Part shown: one piece after another, positions 37,233 through 47,245 of the stretch
How positions within the stretch are numbered: the first letter of the stretch is position 1
Layout of the letters: every line of letters starts with the position of its first letter
Assembly (NCBI RefSeq): GCF_045865695.1
Contig: NZ_BAACAP010000248.1
Location: forward strand, 95,392 to 159,391
Length of the DNA stretch: 64,000 nucleotides
Reading direction: 5' to 3'
Origin: Scytonema sp045865695
GTDB lineage: Bacteria > Cyanobacteriota > Cyanobacteriia > Cyanobacteriales > Nostocaceae
The notes under the pieces: generated by a model
Seen by the model: the letters and a program-made list of their open reading frames with translations, nothing else
Told to the model about the DNA's origin: nothing
Database searches by the model: none
Program-made: the position numbers and the translations under genes

Positions 37233-38110
37233 GTGTACTTAAAGAACCTTTGGCAACACCTAGCAGAATTAGAGGTATTTACAGATATTTGTTACAAGTA
37301 GAAGGACAACGGGAGAAAAGAGAGGTAATTGAAAAAATTTTGTCGCCTAATGAATTGGTTAAAAATGCTCCTTTCCCTCGTCCAATGCTAAGCAGAAGCC
37401 TCAACGAGATGTGCAAGATAAAACTTTTATTAGAAGAAAATGAAGAAACTTTTATTAATCCGAATTTACCAGAAGATGCTCGCGATCCAAAAATAGGCGA
37501 TCGTTTGTTACCTAATACTCTGGCTAACCTCTTTTTTGCTTCTGGTAGTACAGATGATCGAGATTTTGGCAATGTTTGTGCTTGGTTTTTAGTACAAGAC
37601 ATATATGAATTTCATGGAACTTGGAAAGTCGTAGAACGGGAGGTAACTCAGCAAGGGGTTGGTGAGTTACTAAAAATGTCGAATAACGCTCTTTTTGGCC
37701 AAATGGATGATTGGATGTGCTATATGGGTTTAGCTTGGGGTCATGCGTTAGATGGAAGAGTCACTGTTCCCGATCCTAGTTTATATATTAAGCGGAACCT
37801 TAAAGATTTGTTTGAAGAGCAAGTCGGTACAAAAATTCTCCTCCAAGTATTTATTGATAGGTTAGCTAAAAAATGCCCTCTTTTTGAAACAGGTCAGTTT
37901 CGAGAAACAATTGAGGAACATATTGGTTACCGTCAACCTAATTATTTATCGACTAGCACAGCTTTTGCTTTGTTTCGTTTACAGGATGAAGGTTATATTC
38001 AGCTTAAACGCGAGTCAGATGCTGACTTAATGATTTTGCCTAAGGCGAATAATCAAGTAGATGATGATGGTCGAATGTCTCATATTATCTGGGAAGGAAA
38101 AGCAGTATGA
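37229..38110 (+). CDS. dpdG: DpdG-like protein of unknown fold
   Basis: 293 residues, soluble, mostly helical. The N-terminal part (ENELVKNAP-like, RPMLSRSLNEMCKIKLL) looks like a winged-helix segment. I see no catalytic motif. The gene symbol rests on position: it lies between the RecQ-like dpdF and the ATPase dpdH, with ATGA overlaps at both ends, as expected for the Dpd gene order. Dpd work in Salmonella links dpdG to restriction. Confidence 0.7.
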   Translation: MSVLKEPLATPSRIRGIYRYLLQVEGQREKREVIEKILSPNELVKNAPFPRPMLSRSLNEMCKIKLLLEENEETFINPNLPEDARDPKIGDRLLPNTLANLFFASGSTDDRDFGNVCAWFLVQDIYEFHGTWKVVEREVTQQGVGELLKMSNNALFGQMDDWMCYMGLAWGHALDGRVTVPDPSLYIKRNLKDLFEEQVGTKILLQVFIDRLAKKCPLFETGQFRETIEEHIGYRQPNYLSTSTAFALFRLQDEGYIQLKRESDADLMILPKANNQVDDDGRMSHIIWEGKAV

Positions 38111-41100
38111 GTTTTCAAAATTTTGTGTGCTGGAATTTGGATATGGTGCATCACGTCATGAACGTAGAAGCTACCCAACCTCCAAACCACCTGTTTTTAG
38201 CCACTCACCATCCTATCACTATGTATCGCCAGGAGTTGATTGGTTCATCTTCACAGATTAAATATGATGAGCAACAATTTCTTAAAGATTTTCTGGCGGA
38301 AAAAGATTTTGCTTTTGTACCAGTTTTAGGCACTTCAGGTACAGGTAAATCTCACTTGATTCGTTGGTTAGCAGCTAACATCAAATCTACAGACAAACGG
38401 AAGGTTTTATTAATTCCTAAGATTGGTACTAATCTGAAAGATATTATTGGTTTAATCCTGGAGGGAATGGAGGGAGAAAAGTTTGATAAGTATCGTCAAC
38501 GTCTCAGTCAAGCAACTAACACCTTAACCGATAGACAAGCACGAGAGCAGCTACTCAATCAACTGGCAGTAGCTGTAGGTAAAAATGGAAATAGAGATAC
38601 AACCCAACTTACCGAAGAACAAAATCATTTAGTTGAGGAACTTGATTCGCTGCTATACGATCCATTTTTCCGCGAACATTGGCTGAAAGATAATGGCATT
38701 ATTCATCGCTTGACGATCCATATTTTGGGACAACGAGATACAGTCGAAATTGTTGAAGAAAGGCGGCAGTTTTCAATTGATGATTTGCCTCTCAACCTTT
38801 TAGACTTAAAAAAAGCTGGACAACAAGCAAAAGAGTTTTACAGGTTTCTTATAAGTAACGAAAATATCAAAAAGGCAACTGTAGATTGGTTGAACGATCA
38901 TTTAGACGAAGCTATTATCCAAGTTTTAAATTTGGGTCAAGAAGACTTGCAAAAATTAATGACTGATGTGCGCGAGACTTTGGCAGAACAAGACATAGAG
39001 TTAGTTTTGCTGATCGAAGATTTTGCCAAGTTGCAAGGTATCGACCGCGAAGTATTAGAAGCAGTTTTAGCAAGACCAGAACAACCGGGACGTAAACCCT
39101 TGTGTTCTATCCGTACCGCCTTAGCTTGTACTACGGGTTATTTTCAAAGTTTAATTGATACAGTCCAACAGCGCGTTACCTTTAGTGTAACTCTTGATAT
39201 TGGAAAAGTAGACCAATCTTTAATTAGTCAAGATGATATTCAACACTTTGTTGCTAGATATCTCAATGCGGTTCGCTTAGAAGAAGAGGTCATTTTAAAT
39301 TGGGCAAATTCTCATGATGAAGAAGAAAATTCTCAAAGCGAACTGCTGGTAAGTGCATGTACTGAATGCGTACACCGCCAAGCTTGTCACACAGGGTTTG
39401 GGGAAGTTAATGGTATGGGTTTATATCCATTCACAGACATAGCTATAAAACAGATGCTTGGTCGAGTCAATCCAGAAAATTTTAATCCCCGAATTCTAAT
39501 TAAAGATGTTTTGAAATACACACTGGAAAATGGATGTGATGACATAAAACAAGGATGTTTTCCGGGAGTCAATTTACGCGAACATTTTGGCAGAATTCGT
39601 CTGGGTGCTATGCTTCAAGGAGATATTAAAGCTAAAGATTCCAAAAATTATGACCGACGCACAACACTTATAGAGTTGTGGACTGATAGCAATGTCCTTT
39701 GTGATTTACCTGCTGAAGTCCACACAGCTTTTAATTTACCTAGTTTGAATGTGAAAACTTACAATACAAAAGGAACACAAACAAATATTTATCAGCTTAA
39801 AAGACGCGATGAATCTTCAAAAGAAAAATCAAGTAAATATCAAATTTCTTCTAAATCTATTAGTGATAGTCAGGAAATTGAAATATCAAATCCATTGATA
39901 GAAAAGCTGAAAAAACTTGACAATTGGAATAACCAAGGAGATTTATCTCAAGATATAGCTCAAAATTTGCGTGACTTTATATTTCCTGCGATTGTTCAAA
40001 GAATTGAATGGGACAGTGAAATATTACTAGAGAAAGAATTTGCTAGTAGTGGTAGCAAATATTTTAAGCAAAAAAATATTGTCTTTCACAGTCCCAAGGT
40101 TACACGAGAAACTATAGCTGGGGTAAAATTAAAGCTTCCTCTAAACCCCGATAATTCTGATGAGTTCAGAGAAACCGCGATCGCCTTTCAAGGTATCATA
40201 CAATACAAGTACTACAAAAACTGGAAATTCCCCGATGGCGATCGCTATTTCCGCCTATACAGTAAATATCTCGAAAAATGGAGTCAGTACGTTTTAGATG
40301 GAATTCGCCGCTATCCTCGCGAGTCTGGGGAAGCGTGGAACCCAGTACCAGCCGCCGTGGAATTGCTAGCGATAACAGCCACAATGGCGGGACACCCAAC
40401 TGATTCTCTAGAGAATTTGATTAATTCTTTGTTTTTGGAGATAGATAATAATAACGATGCTAATCGTGCATCTAGTTGGAAAAAACTGTTTGAATCTCTC
40501 AAAAAATATCGCGTACCACTGTTAGAAATTGTTAAAAGTCGCATCGCTTGTACCAAAGGGAGTTCTAATCAATTTCAAATTATTGATGCAGTTCAAATTC
40601 TAGAACCCCTAAAACAAATTAGTCACTTCTGGCAACCCCAGTGTGAAATCCCAAAAGATATTAGCGGTGAGTTTTCAGACATTGATAAGGCGCGTCAACA
40701 AGTCAATGAGCTATTAGAAAAAGCCATAGAGGAAGAATGCGAACGTCAACTAAATTCCTACCAGGTTCTCATCTCGGAATTAGGAGAAAACCCTAAGAAA
40801 AAGGATGTTATTGAAGCTGTAAAACAGGCAATGGATAAAGCACAAGATGTAGGTGGATTTCGTGGGAAAGAATTCACTGAAATGGCAGAGTTATTAAAAC
40901 AGTTTAATAATCTTGCAATTTCTAGTTATATGAAATCAATGCAACGCCTCAAAACAGAAAATAGCGATTCAGAAACCCCTTCAAGAAAGCTGCTACGCTA
41001 TCTTAGCGAGAATCATCAAAAAGTCATGACAGATGGTTCAGCATTCCTCAAAGATACTAATCATTTTCTTGATGCTTCGCTTTTTGAGGCACAAAAGTGT

Positions 41101-41214
41101 ATTGCTGATTTAGAACAATCAGGTGGTCTAACAGTAGAATCTACTCACAATGCAATTTCAGACGGACTGGCTGACTTGCGGAGTCTCATTCATGAAATCA
41201 AAGGAGAGTTGTAA
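38107..41214 (+). CDS. dpdH: DpdH: large P-loop ATPase
   Basis: 1,035 residues. Walker A is GTSGTGKS at about 75-82, and a Walker B-like LVLLIEDFAKL lies near 300. A Cys cluster (CTECVHRQAC) near 417-426 may bind zinc. The C-terminal 300 residues form a long helical region with coiled-coil character. It probably powers or regulates the restriction complex. It shares a TAATG junction with the next gene and an ATGA junction with dpdG. Confidence 0.78.
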   Translation: MSFQNFVCWNLDMVHHVMNVEATQPPNHLFLATHHPITMYRQELIGSSSQIKYDEQQFLKDFLAEKDFAFVPVLGTSGTGKSHLIRWLAANIKSTDKRKVLLIPKIGTNLKDIIGLILEGMEGEKFDKYRQRLSQATNTLTDRQAREQLLNQLAVAVGKNGNRDTTQLTEEQNHLVEELDSLLYDPFFREHWLKDNGIIHRLTIHILGQRDTVEIVEERRQFSIDDLPLNLLDLKKAGQQAKEFYRFLISNENIKKATVDWLNDHLDEAIIQVLNLGQEDLQKLMTDVRETLAEQDIELVLLIEDFAKLQGIDREVLEAVLARPEQPGRKPLCSIRTALACTTGYFQSLIDTVQQRVTFSVTLDIGKVDQSLISQDDIQHFVARYLNAVRLEEEVILNWANSHDEEENSQSELLVSACTECVHRQACHTGFGEVNGMGLYPFTDIAIKQMLGRVNPENFNPRILIKDVLKYTLENGCDDIKQGCFPGVNLREHFGRIRLGAMLQGDIKAKDSKNYDRRTTLIELWTDSNVLCDLPAEVHTAFNLPSLNVKTYNTKGTQTNIYQLKRRDESSKEKSSKYQISSKSISDSQEIEISNPLIEKLKKLDNWNNQGDLSQDIAQNLRDFIFPAIVQRIEWDSEILLEKEFASSGSKYFKQKNIVFHSPKVTRETIAGVKLKLPLNPDNSDEFRETAIAFQGIIQYKYYKNWKFPDGDRYFRLYSKYLEKWSQYVLDGIRRYPRESGEAWNPVPAAVELLAITATMAGHPTDSLENLINSLFLEIDNNNDANRASSWKKLFESLKKYRVPLLEIVKSRIACTKGSSNQFQIIDAVQILEPLKQISHFWQPQCEIPKDISGEFSDIDKARQQVNELLEKAIEEECERQLNSYQVLISELGENPKKKDVIEAVKQAMDKAQDVGGFRGKEFTEMAELLKQFNNLAISSYMKSMQRLKTENSDSETPSRKLLRYLSENHQKVMTDGSAFLKDTNHFLDASLFEAQKCIADLEQSGGLTVESTHNAISDGLADLRSLIHEIKGEL

Positions 41215-41915
41215 TGCTTGTAGACAAAACACAGCAGCTTGTCAATTTATGTCAAAAGAGAAAAAATCTGCAAACCTCTGCAACTAATCTTAAAGAATTT
41301 AAGTCAAGACAGAAGCAAATTGCAGATGCTGTTACAGCTATAAAACCTCTTGTTGAAGCATTAAAAGCTTTTCGTCAAAGAGGTATTACAGATTTTGATG
41401 TCAAACAAACAGCAGATGCTCTCATAAAAATTGTTGTTGAAGCAGAAGCAAAATTTAAAGAAAATCCTGAGTGGATTAACCAAAATTTTAATGGCAATAA
41501 TTTGAAATTGAGAAGAGAAAGCTTAAAAACTACCTTAGAACAGCAACTAGGCGATGCTTGGAAAAGATACTTAATTCAACAAAATATCCCCAAACCCAGT
41601 CATGAAACGCTTAATCTGTTATCTAGAATTGATACATTTAGGAAAACAGTTCAACAATTCCGGATTCTTGAAGGAGAATTAAATAAAGTTGTTTTTCCCA
41701 AAAATAATGCTGAATTTGAGATATATGAACAGAAAATTGAAGAACTCAAATTATACTGGAACAGCCTCAGTTCTGATGACATACCACAATCTGTTTTGGA
41801 ATTACTTAAAGCAGCCGCCAATCAAGGCGCATCGCTTAATCTTCTGACTCCAGAGGTTATGAATTGGATTAACCAACACGGTATTTCTGATGCTTTAAAA
41901 ATTCGTTTTACTTAA
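41214..41915 (+). CDS. dpdI: DpdI-like coiled-coil protein
   Basis: 233 residues, almost entirely helical and rich in Lys, Glu and Gln, with long heptad-like stretches (about 5-60 and 140-190). No enzymatic motif is visible. The start codon overlaps the dpdH stop. The name is by position between dpdH and dpdJ. A structural partner of the ATPase is a reasonable guess. Confidence 0.6.
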   Translation: MLVDKTQQLVNLCQKRKNLQTSATNLKEFKSRQKQIADAVTAIKPLVEALKAFRQRGITDFDVKQTADALIKIVVEAEAKFKENPEWINQNFNGNNLKLRRESLKTTLEQQLGDAWKRYLIQQNIPKPSHETLNLLSRIDTFRKTVQQFRILEGELNKVVFPKNNAEFEIYEQKIEELKLYWNSLSSDDIPQSVLELLKAAANQGASLNLLTPEVMNWINQHGISDALKIRFT

Positions 41916-41929
41916 AATGTTTATAAAGG

Positions 41930-44900
41930 GTGAATAAGGTGAGCACTAAGAGGGATATAGTCATTAGAGAATTTTTGGATTCTTTAGAGCGTCAGGAAGT
42001 CCAACTGCTTGTATGGGGAATAGTTGACGGTGGATTTTCCAAAGCGGAAATTGAAGTCATTGCTGAAGAATTTTTGAACAAATATGAAGTAGATGAGGAT
42101 GTTTGGGATTTCTTAGAGCAAACTCTCGAACGGCGTTTGCTGTTTGAATTTAACCTTAGAGGTAACCTTATTTACCGCACTCGAATGACAGAAGCGGTGA
42201 GATTGTTTGCTCGCCTTCGTCAACTTTTTCCTAACAATCATTGGCAAACTGCCCCAACTCTCGTTGCTGATTATCGTTTTCAAATGCGTCCTAGAGTTTA
42301 TCCAAAACGCCACCTTTCTCCTGCAAAAGTGCTGGAAAGGCTGGAAACAGAAAAACTGCTAAATCCTGTTGTGCTAAAGGCGGTGTCAGCAATACTTTGT
42401 TCCTCTAACCGAGGTGAATTGCACTTAGCAGATTTTCAGTTACGCGCTACAAGTCGAATGCTGCAAAATCTAAATAGTACCAAAAGCCGTGGGATAATTG
42501 TTTGTGCGGGAACTGGTACAGGGAAAACCTTAGCATTTTATTTACCAGCATTAACCCATATTGTGGGGTTACTTAAAAAAAACGAATATTGGAGCAAGGG
42601 ACTCGCTATTTATCCCCGCAACGAACTACTAAAAGATCAGTTTTCTGAAACCTATACTGAAGCACGTCGTCTTGATAATGTTCTCATGGGGGAAAGAAAC
42701 CGCAAAATTCTCATTGGTGCATTTTTTGGACTAACTCCCAGAAACTTGAAAGATGTGGAGAAAAAATGGCAATCTGAATTTGGAGGGTTTACTTGTCCTT
42801 ACTTGCGGTGCCCTAGGTGCGAGGGTTTACTTTCCTGGCAACGGGAGGATTTGCAGGCGGGTAAAGAAAAACTTGTTTGTCTAAACCAATCCTGTGGTGC
42901 AATCGTTCAGGATGATGAGGTCATTCTGACACGCGATCGCATGGCGAAAACTCTCCCTGACTTGGTTTTTACCACCACAGAAATGTTAAATCGGTCAATG
43001 GGAGACTCGCAATACGGTCATGTTTTTGGCATTAGGGCTGCTAAACCGCCACAAATGGTGTTGTTGGATGAGGTTCATACTTATGCAGGAATACATGGGG
43101 CGCAAGTTGCTTACCTATTGCGACGTTGGCAGAAGGTAATAGGTACAAAAGTTGATTTTACAGGTCTTTCAGCAACTTTGGAAAATGCACCGGAATTTTT
43201 TGCCGAACTCATCGGTCTTTCCTTTGCTGTGGTGGAAGAAATTTCGCCAGGAGAAAACCTGTTGGCAGAGGGGATGGAGTATCAGTTGGTTCTCCGGGGC
43301 GACCCAGTATCGGGAACAAGTTTGTTGTCTACAAGTATACAAAGCGCAATGCTTTTGCGGCGGGTGCTAGATCCATCTAATAACCCTCCCAGTATTGGTA
43401 TGTATGGTTCTCGTGTTTTCACCTTCACTGATGATTTGGATGTAACCAACCGCTTATTCCATAACCTTTTAGATGCAGAAGGTCGCGATAGTTGGGGGCG
43501 TCCTTTGCCACAACGGGAACCATTAGCAGCATTACGAAGGCATGGTTTGGCAAATAGCCGGGAACGCTTTACAGTCGGTCAATCTTGGCGTATGTGCGAA
43601 GAAATTGGTCACGAGCTGCAAATCCCTTTGCAAATTGGGCGTACCAGCTCTCAGGATACAGGAGTTGACCAAAATTCAGACATAATTGTTGCTACTGCAT
43701 CTTTGGAAGTAGGATTTAATGACCCAAATGTTGGAGGTGTTATTCAGCACAAAGCCCCACGAGACATGGCATCCTTTCTTCAAAGGAAGGGACGCGCAGG
43801 ACGACGCCGAACTATGCGACCTTGGACTGTGGTAGTCCTTTCTGATTACGGGCGCGATCGCATAGCTTACCAAGGCTATGATATGTTGTTTAGCCCAGTT
43901 CTGGAAAAGCGTTCCCTACCCATTGCCAACCGCTACGTTATCCGCATCCAAGCAGTTTTTGCGTTCATGGACTGGATAGCCCAACAATTAAGCACTATTG
44001 TACCAAAAGGGAGTGTATGGAATGATTTTGCGAGTCCGTCTTTCTATGCACGCACTCGTCAGCAACAAGAAATGAAACTGATTGAGAATATTTTAGAAAC
44101 GGAAAAAGGGCAATCGAACCTAAAAGCATACTTACAATCCGCGCTGCACTTGACTCAAGATGAAGTTGAGGCAATTATGTGGGAACCCCCTAGGTCGTTG
44201 ATGATGGCAGTACTTCCCACCTTATTACGTCGCTTGGAGTCTGGATGGAAGCGAATTCCCATCCCTCCAGAGGAATTAGACGATGACTATCAGCTTTCCT
44301 TCACACCCCTACCAGATTTTGTCCCTGCAAACTTATTCAGCGACTTGCTTTTACCTGAGGTAACAATCACTACACCAGCACAAACACGTAATAGCGAGGA
44401 AGATGTTAACTCAATGCCAATTGTGCAAGCCCTAAAAACCTTTGCTCCAGGAAGGGCAACACGCAGATTTGGAGTGCAACACATTCATGCTACACACTGG
44501 GTTAGCCCACTCAACTTGCAGCAGGCAGAACAAGATTTACCAGTGGAAGACTACTGTATGGAGTTTGAAGAGTTAGGGAATTTTCAGCTTTGGCGGGACG
44601 GACAAGTTGTTGATATTCGCTGTATTCGTCCTTGGGCAATTCATGCGACGCAAGTTCCGGGTGATATTGCTATTACATCCAATGCTCAGTTAGAATGGCG
44701 TAACCAAATTATACCACCAGATGCAGGCATCAAACTGGATTTACCTCATGGTTCTGCCTGGAGTCAAATTATTACAGAAGTTTGTTGTTTCACCCATACT
44801 CAACAATCCCCAATTGAGGTGCGAAGGTTCGCCATCGCATCCCACGCCAACATCCGCTTCCAAGATGGTCAGGAATTAGATACCACAATTCACTTTACCC

Positions 44901-46426
44901 AGCAACAGGATAGAAGCCCCGTTGGTGTCGGGTTTGCCCAAGTGGTTGATGGTCTGGTGTTTCGCTTTCGTCACCTTACGCCTCATCTCTCACCATCGGC
45001 AGAGAGGGGAGTTCGCACGGCGTACTTCCGGTATCGAGTTTTGACCGATACCAGATTATGTGTATTAACCAATATCTTTCAACGGGATTGGCTTTATCAG
45101 ATATATGTATCAATGCTGACTACTCGTGCTTTAGTACAGCAAGTTTCTCTACCTGAAGCTTTTGCAGCGCTTTCCCGTGACAATATTGGTCAGGAAATGG
45201 CAAGGGTTCTGGGTAATATCTTTCAGACATTGAATGTGGAAGAGTCAGAATTAGACCCGACACCAAGGCGACAACGGGTTCATGACACCCTGTTAGCACT
45301 TTGCAACACTGATGACATACAAAGTATTTTAAATGACATCGCTCCAGTGCTGTGGTCAGAACCAGATGAGGAGTGGCAGAACTTTTGTGCTTCCCGCTTC
45401 AAGGCAACACTAGGAGGGGCGCTGCTGGATGCCTGTGGGCAATTGTGTCCTCAATTTGATATGCAAGATTTGCTTCTGGATATTGATGCCGATCCCCGTC
45501 CTGCAGATGCACCCACTGTACCAGAGGGGGTGGAAGAAATCTGGATTACTGAATCTACTATCGGTGGTGGCGGAGTCATTGAGGAGATTGTGCGGCGCTA
45601 TGCAGCCGATCCAGCTAATTTCTTCCGTTTGGTGCAAACTGCTTTGGAACCGTCAGATTTTGAGATTGTGGACACTGAACTCACCCAGTTACTAGAGTTG
45701 ACTGAAACCAGTGCTGAAGTTGTTGAGGCAATGGCAAGCGTGCGATCGGCAGAGGGATATAGTGAGCTAAAACAGGCAAGTGTCTATTTCCGCAAAGTTC
45801 TATCTGCCCAAGGAGTATTGATAACGCATCCGGTGATGACTGCAATTAATGCCAGGGTTTTGCGTCCGGGGAGTAACCAGGAAACTGACAAATTGCTGCT
45901 AGATTTGATTCGGTTGTGGCATCAGGAAGAAGAAAGGTTAGGCATTGAGATTGATGCGCGAGTGTTTGCCTATGTTGTTAGTGATGATGACCAATTAGAT
46001 AACGCATTGTGGCATCTTGGTTTGGTAGAAGCTAACCCCTACTGGCGATTCCAAGTCATTTATGGGCTGTTGTGGGCAAGGGGTAATAGCGTGCGATCGC
46101 GTGCCTTATCTGCTTACAATCCCTTTGCTGTACTTCCCGATGCCGATAGAGAACTTTTGCTAGCTGTGATACAAATGGATGAACGCACAGTTTCTCTACA
46201 CGATCCCGACTGGCGCGAACAGGTAGAAGATGCCTTTAAGCAGGGTGTATCAGTTTTGCTTGTGGTGCGATCGCATGCAAGAAGAGAGTTGAAGTCAGCA
46301 ATATTGAGTTTGGTCGCGGAACCTATGGAACTTGGGTTTTTACAGGTTTACCCATTAGTAGAAGGTATACAGCGACAACCACAGGGGTTTGCAGTGCGGT
46401 TGCGGGTACGGGAAGTGGTGCAGTAA
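41930..46426 (+). CDS. dpdJ: DpdJ: giant DEAD/DEAH-box helicase
   Basis: About 1,498 residues from a GTG start 14 bp after dpdI; GTG 41939 is an alternative. Walker A is GTGTGKT near 192, a zinc-ribbon insert (CPYLRCPRCEG ... CLNQSC) lies at about 288-325, DEVH at about 379 and GLSATLE follows. Motif V/VI is TASLEVGFND and FLQRKGRAGRRR (near 617). The C-terminal 800 residues are unassigned. It has a long paralogue at 55070-60028. In Salmonella dpdJ possibly contributes to restriction. Confidence 0.85.
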   Translation: MNKVSTKRDIVIREFLDSLERQEVQLLVWGIVDGGFSKAEIEVIAEEFLNKYEVDEDVWDFLEQTLERRLLFEFNLRGNLIYRTRMTEAVRLFARLRQLFPNNHWQTAPTLVADYRFQMRPRVYPKRHLSPAKVLERLETEKLLNPVVLKAVSAILCSSNRGELHLADFQLRATSRMLQNLNSTKSRGIIVCAGTGTGKTLAFYLPALTHIVGLLKKNEYWSKGLAIYPRNELLKDQFSETYTEARRLDNVLMGERNRKILIGAFFGLTPRNLKDVEKKWQSEFGGFTCPYLRCPRCEGLLSWQREDLQAGKEKLVCLNQSCGAIVQDDEVILTRDRMAKTLPDLVFTTTEMLNRSMGDSQYGHVFGIRAAKPPQMVLLDEVHTYAGIHGAQVAYLLRRWQKVIGTKVDFTGLSATLENAPEFFAELIGLSFAVVEEISPGENLLAEGMEYQLVLRGDPVSGTSLLSTSIQSAMLLRRVLDPSNNPPSIGMYGSRVFTFTDDLDVTNRLFHNLLDAEGRDSWGRPLPQREPLAALRRHGLANSRERFTVGQSWRMCEEIGHELQIPLQIGRTSSQDTGVDQNSDIIVATASLEVGFNDPNVGGVIQHKAPRDMASFLQRKGRAGRRRTMRPWTVVVLSDYGRDRIAYQGYDMLFSPVLEKRSLPIANRYVIRIQAVFAFMDWIAQQLSTIVPKGSVWNDFASPSFYARTRQQQEMKLIENILETEKGQSNLKAYLQSALHLTQDEVEAIMWEPPRSLMMAVLPTLLRRLESGWKRIPIPPEELDDDYQLSFTPLPDFVPANLFSDLLLPEVTITTPAQTRNSEEDVNSMPIVQALKTFAPGRATRRFGVQHIHATHWVSPLNLQQAEQDLPVEDYCMEFEELGNFQLWRDGQVVDIRCIRPWAIHATQVPGDIAITSNAQLEWRNQIIPPDAGIKLDLPHGSAWSQIITEVCCFTHTQQSPIEVRRFAIASHANIRFQDGQELDTTIHFTQQQDRSPVGVGFAQVVDGLVFRFRHLTPHLSPSAERGVRTAYFRYRVLTDTRLCVLTNIFQRDWLYQIYVSMLTTRALVQQVSLPEAFAALSRDNIGQEMARVLGNIFQTLNVEESELDPTPRRQRVHDTLLALCNTDDIQSILNDIAPVLWSEPDEEWQNFCASRFKATLGGALLDACGQLCPQFDMQDLLLDIDADPRPADAPTVPEGVEEIWITESTIGGGGVIEEIVRRYAADPANFFRLVQTALEPSDFEIVDTELTQLLELTETSAEVVEAMASVRSAEGYSELKQASVYFRKVLSAQGVLITHPVMTAINARVLRPGSNQETDKLLLDLIRLWHQEEERLGIEIDARVFAYVVSDDDQLDNALWHLGLVEANPYWRFQVIYGLLWARGNSVRSRALSAYNPFAVLPDADRELLLAVIQMDERTVSLHDPDWREQVEDAFKQGVSVLLVVRSHARRELKSAILSLVAEPMELGFLQVYPLVEGIQRQPQGFAVRLRVREVVQ

Positions 46427-46649
46427 CGGATAGGCAACATTTCAATGGTTAAGCAAGAGCGCAAACAAAGTTTTCTTACTTAACAACTTTCATGACTTGC
46501 CAATAAGATTTTTGCTTTTCTATTAAGATGGTTAATCCTAGATAAGGGTTTGGCTTGATTAAACTTTGTGGGACTGGTGGAGATGGAGCGCTTGTTTAAG
46601 CATTGCTCATGTTAGGCTAGTATCGATCTCCTGAGTTTACTTGAGTTTT
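46427..46649. other. Gap after dpdJ
   Basis: 223 bp without a gene. The dpdE-J operon presumably ends here and a new promoter serves the small pair downstream. No clear hairpin terminator. Confidence 0.35.
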
Positions 46650-47042
46650 ATGACCGTTGCTCAGTCAGCAAAACCCTCTAGCAGCGATATTACGGTGACA
46701 TTGAAGCGGCTCGTTGCTCTTTTAGAAGAGGATGAGACGGATGAGTATGGGATTTTACAACCGAGTCAAGCCGCCTTTAAGTTGGCGATGCGATTGGTCG
46801 TAGATGCCTATGAAGCAATGGGCGATCGCTTTCCCAAAGCATCGGCTTCGACGGATGAGCAAGGCGGTATTCGACTAGCATGGAGCAAACAGTCGCCCGA
46901 ACGTGAAGTCCGGTTAGTTTGCCCAGCTACAGCCGAACAACAAGCTTATCTGTACCATGAAATGGAAGATAATTATGCCGTCAAACGGGATATAACAGCA
47001 TCTATATTGGCGCAGTGGTTGGAGTGGCTGAATCAAGCATGA
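46650..47042 (+). CDS. Small hypothetical protein, first of an ATGA-coupled pair
   Basis: 130 residues from ATG 46650, with TTG 46641 as an alternative start. The sequence (TVTLKRLVALLEEDETDEYG, then QAAFKLAMRLVVDAYEAMG and IRLAWSKQ) looks like a folded alpha/beta protein with a short strand-rich C-terminal half. I do not recognise the family. The stop TGA overlaps the next ATG, so the two proteins probably act together. The arrangement of two small coupled genes in a defence island is compatible with a toxin-antitoxin pair, but no toxin motif is visible. Confidence 0.6.
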   Translation: MTVAQSAKPSSSDITVTLKRLVALLEEDETDEYGILQPSQAAFKLAMRLVVDAYEAMGDRFPKASASTDEQGGIRLAWSKQSPEREVRLVCPATAEQQAYLYHEMEDNYAVKRDITASILAQWLEWLNQA

Positions 47043-47245
47043 CCCAGTTTGAGCCATTGCCAGAAGATGCAGTTGTTTATCGGGCACTGCTGCGTAAACA
47101 GTGGATATCGGAGGATGCTGTCGCGATGATACGCACCCAGTACCCAGAAGTGGTGGAGACATTGGAAGTCGTGACTGTGGGCGGCGTGCTAGCACCTAAT
47201 CAAGTCATTGCTTTAGAGTACAGTCAGTTTCTATCAAGTACTTAA
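47039..47245 (+). CDS. Small hypothetical protein, second of the coupled pair
   Basis: 68 residues starting MTQFEPLPEDAVVYRALLRK. One helix-rich domain, no motif. It ends tail-to-tail, overlapping the stop of the minus-strand module by four bases. Function unknown. Confidence 0.55.
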   Translation: MTQFEPLPEDAVVYRALLRKQWISEDAVAMIRTQYPEVVETLEVVTVGGVLAPNQVIALEYSQFLSST

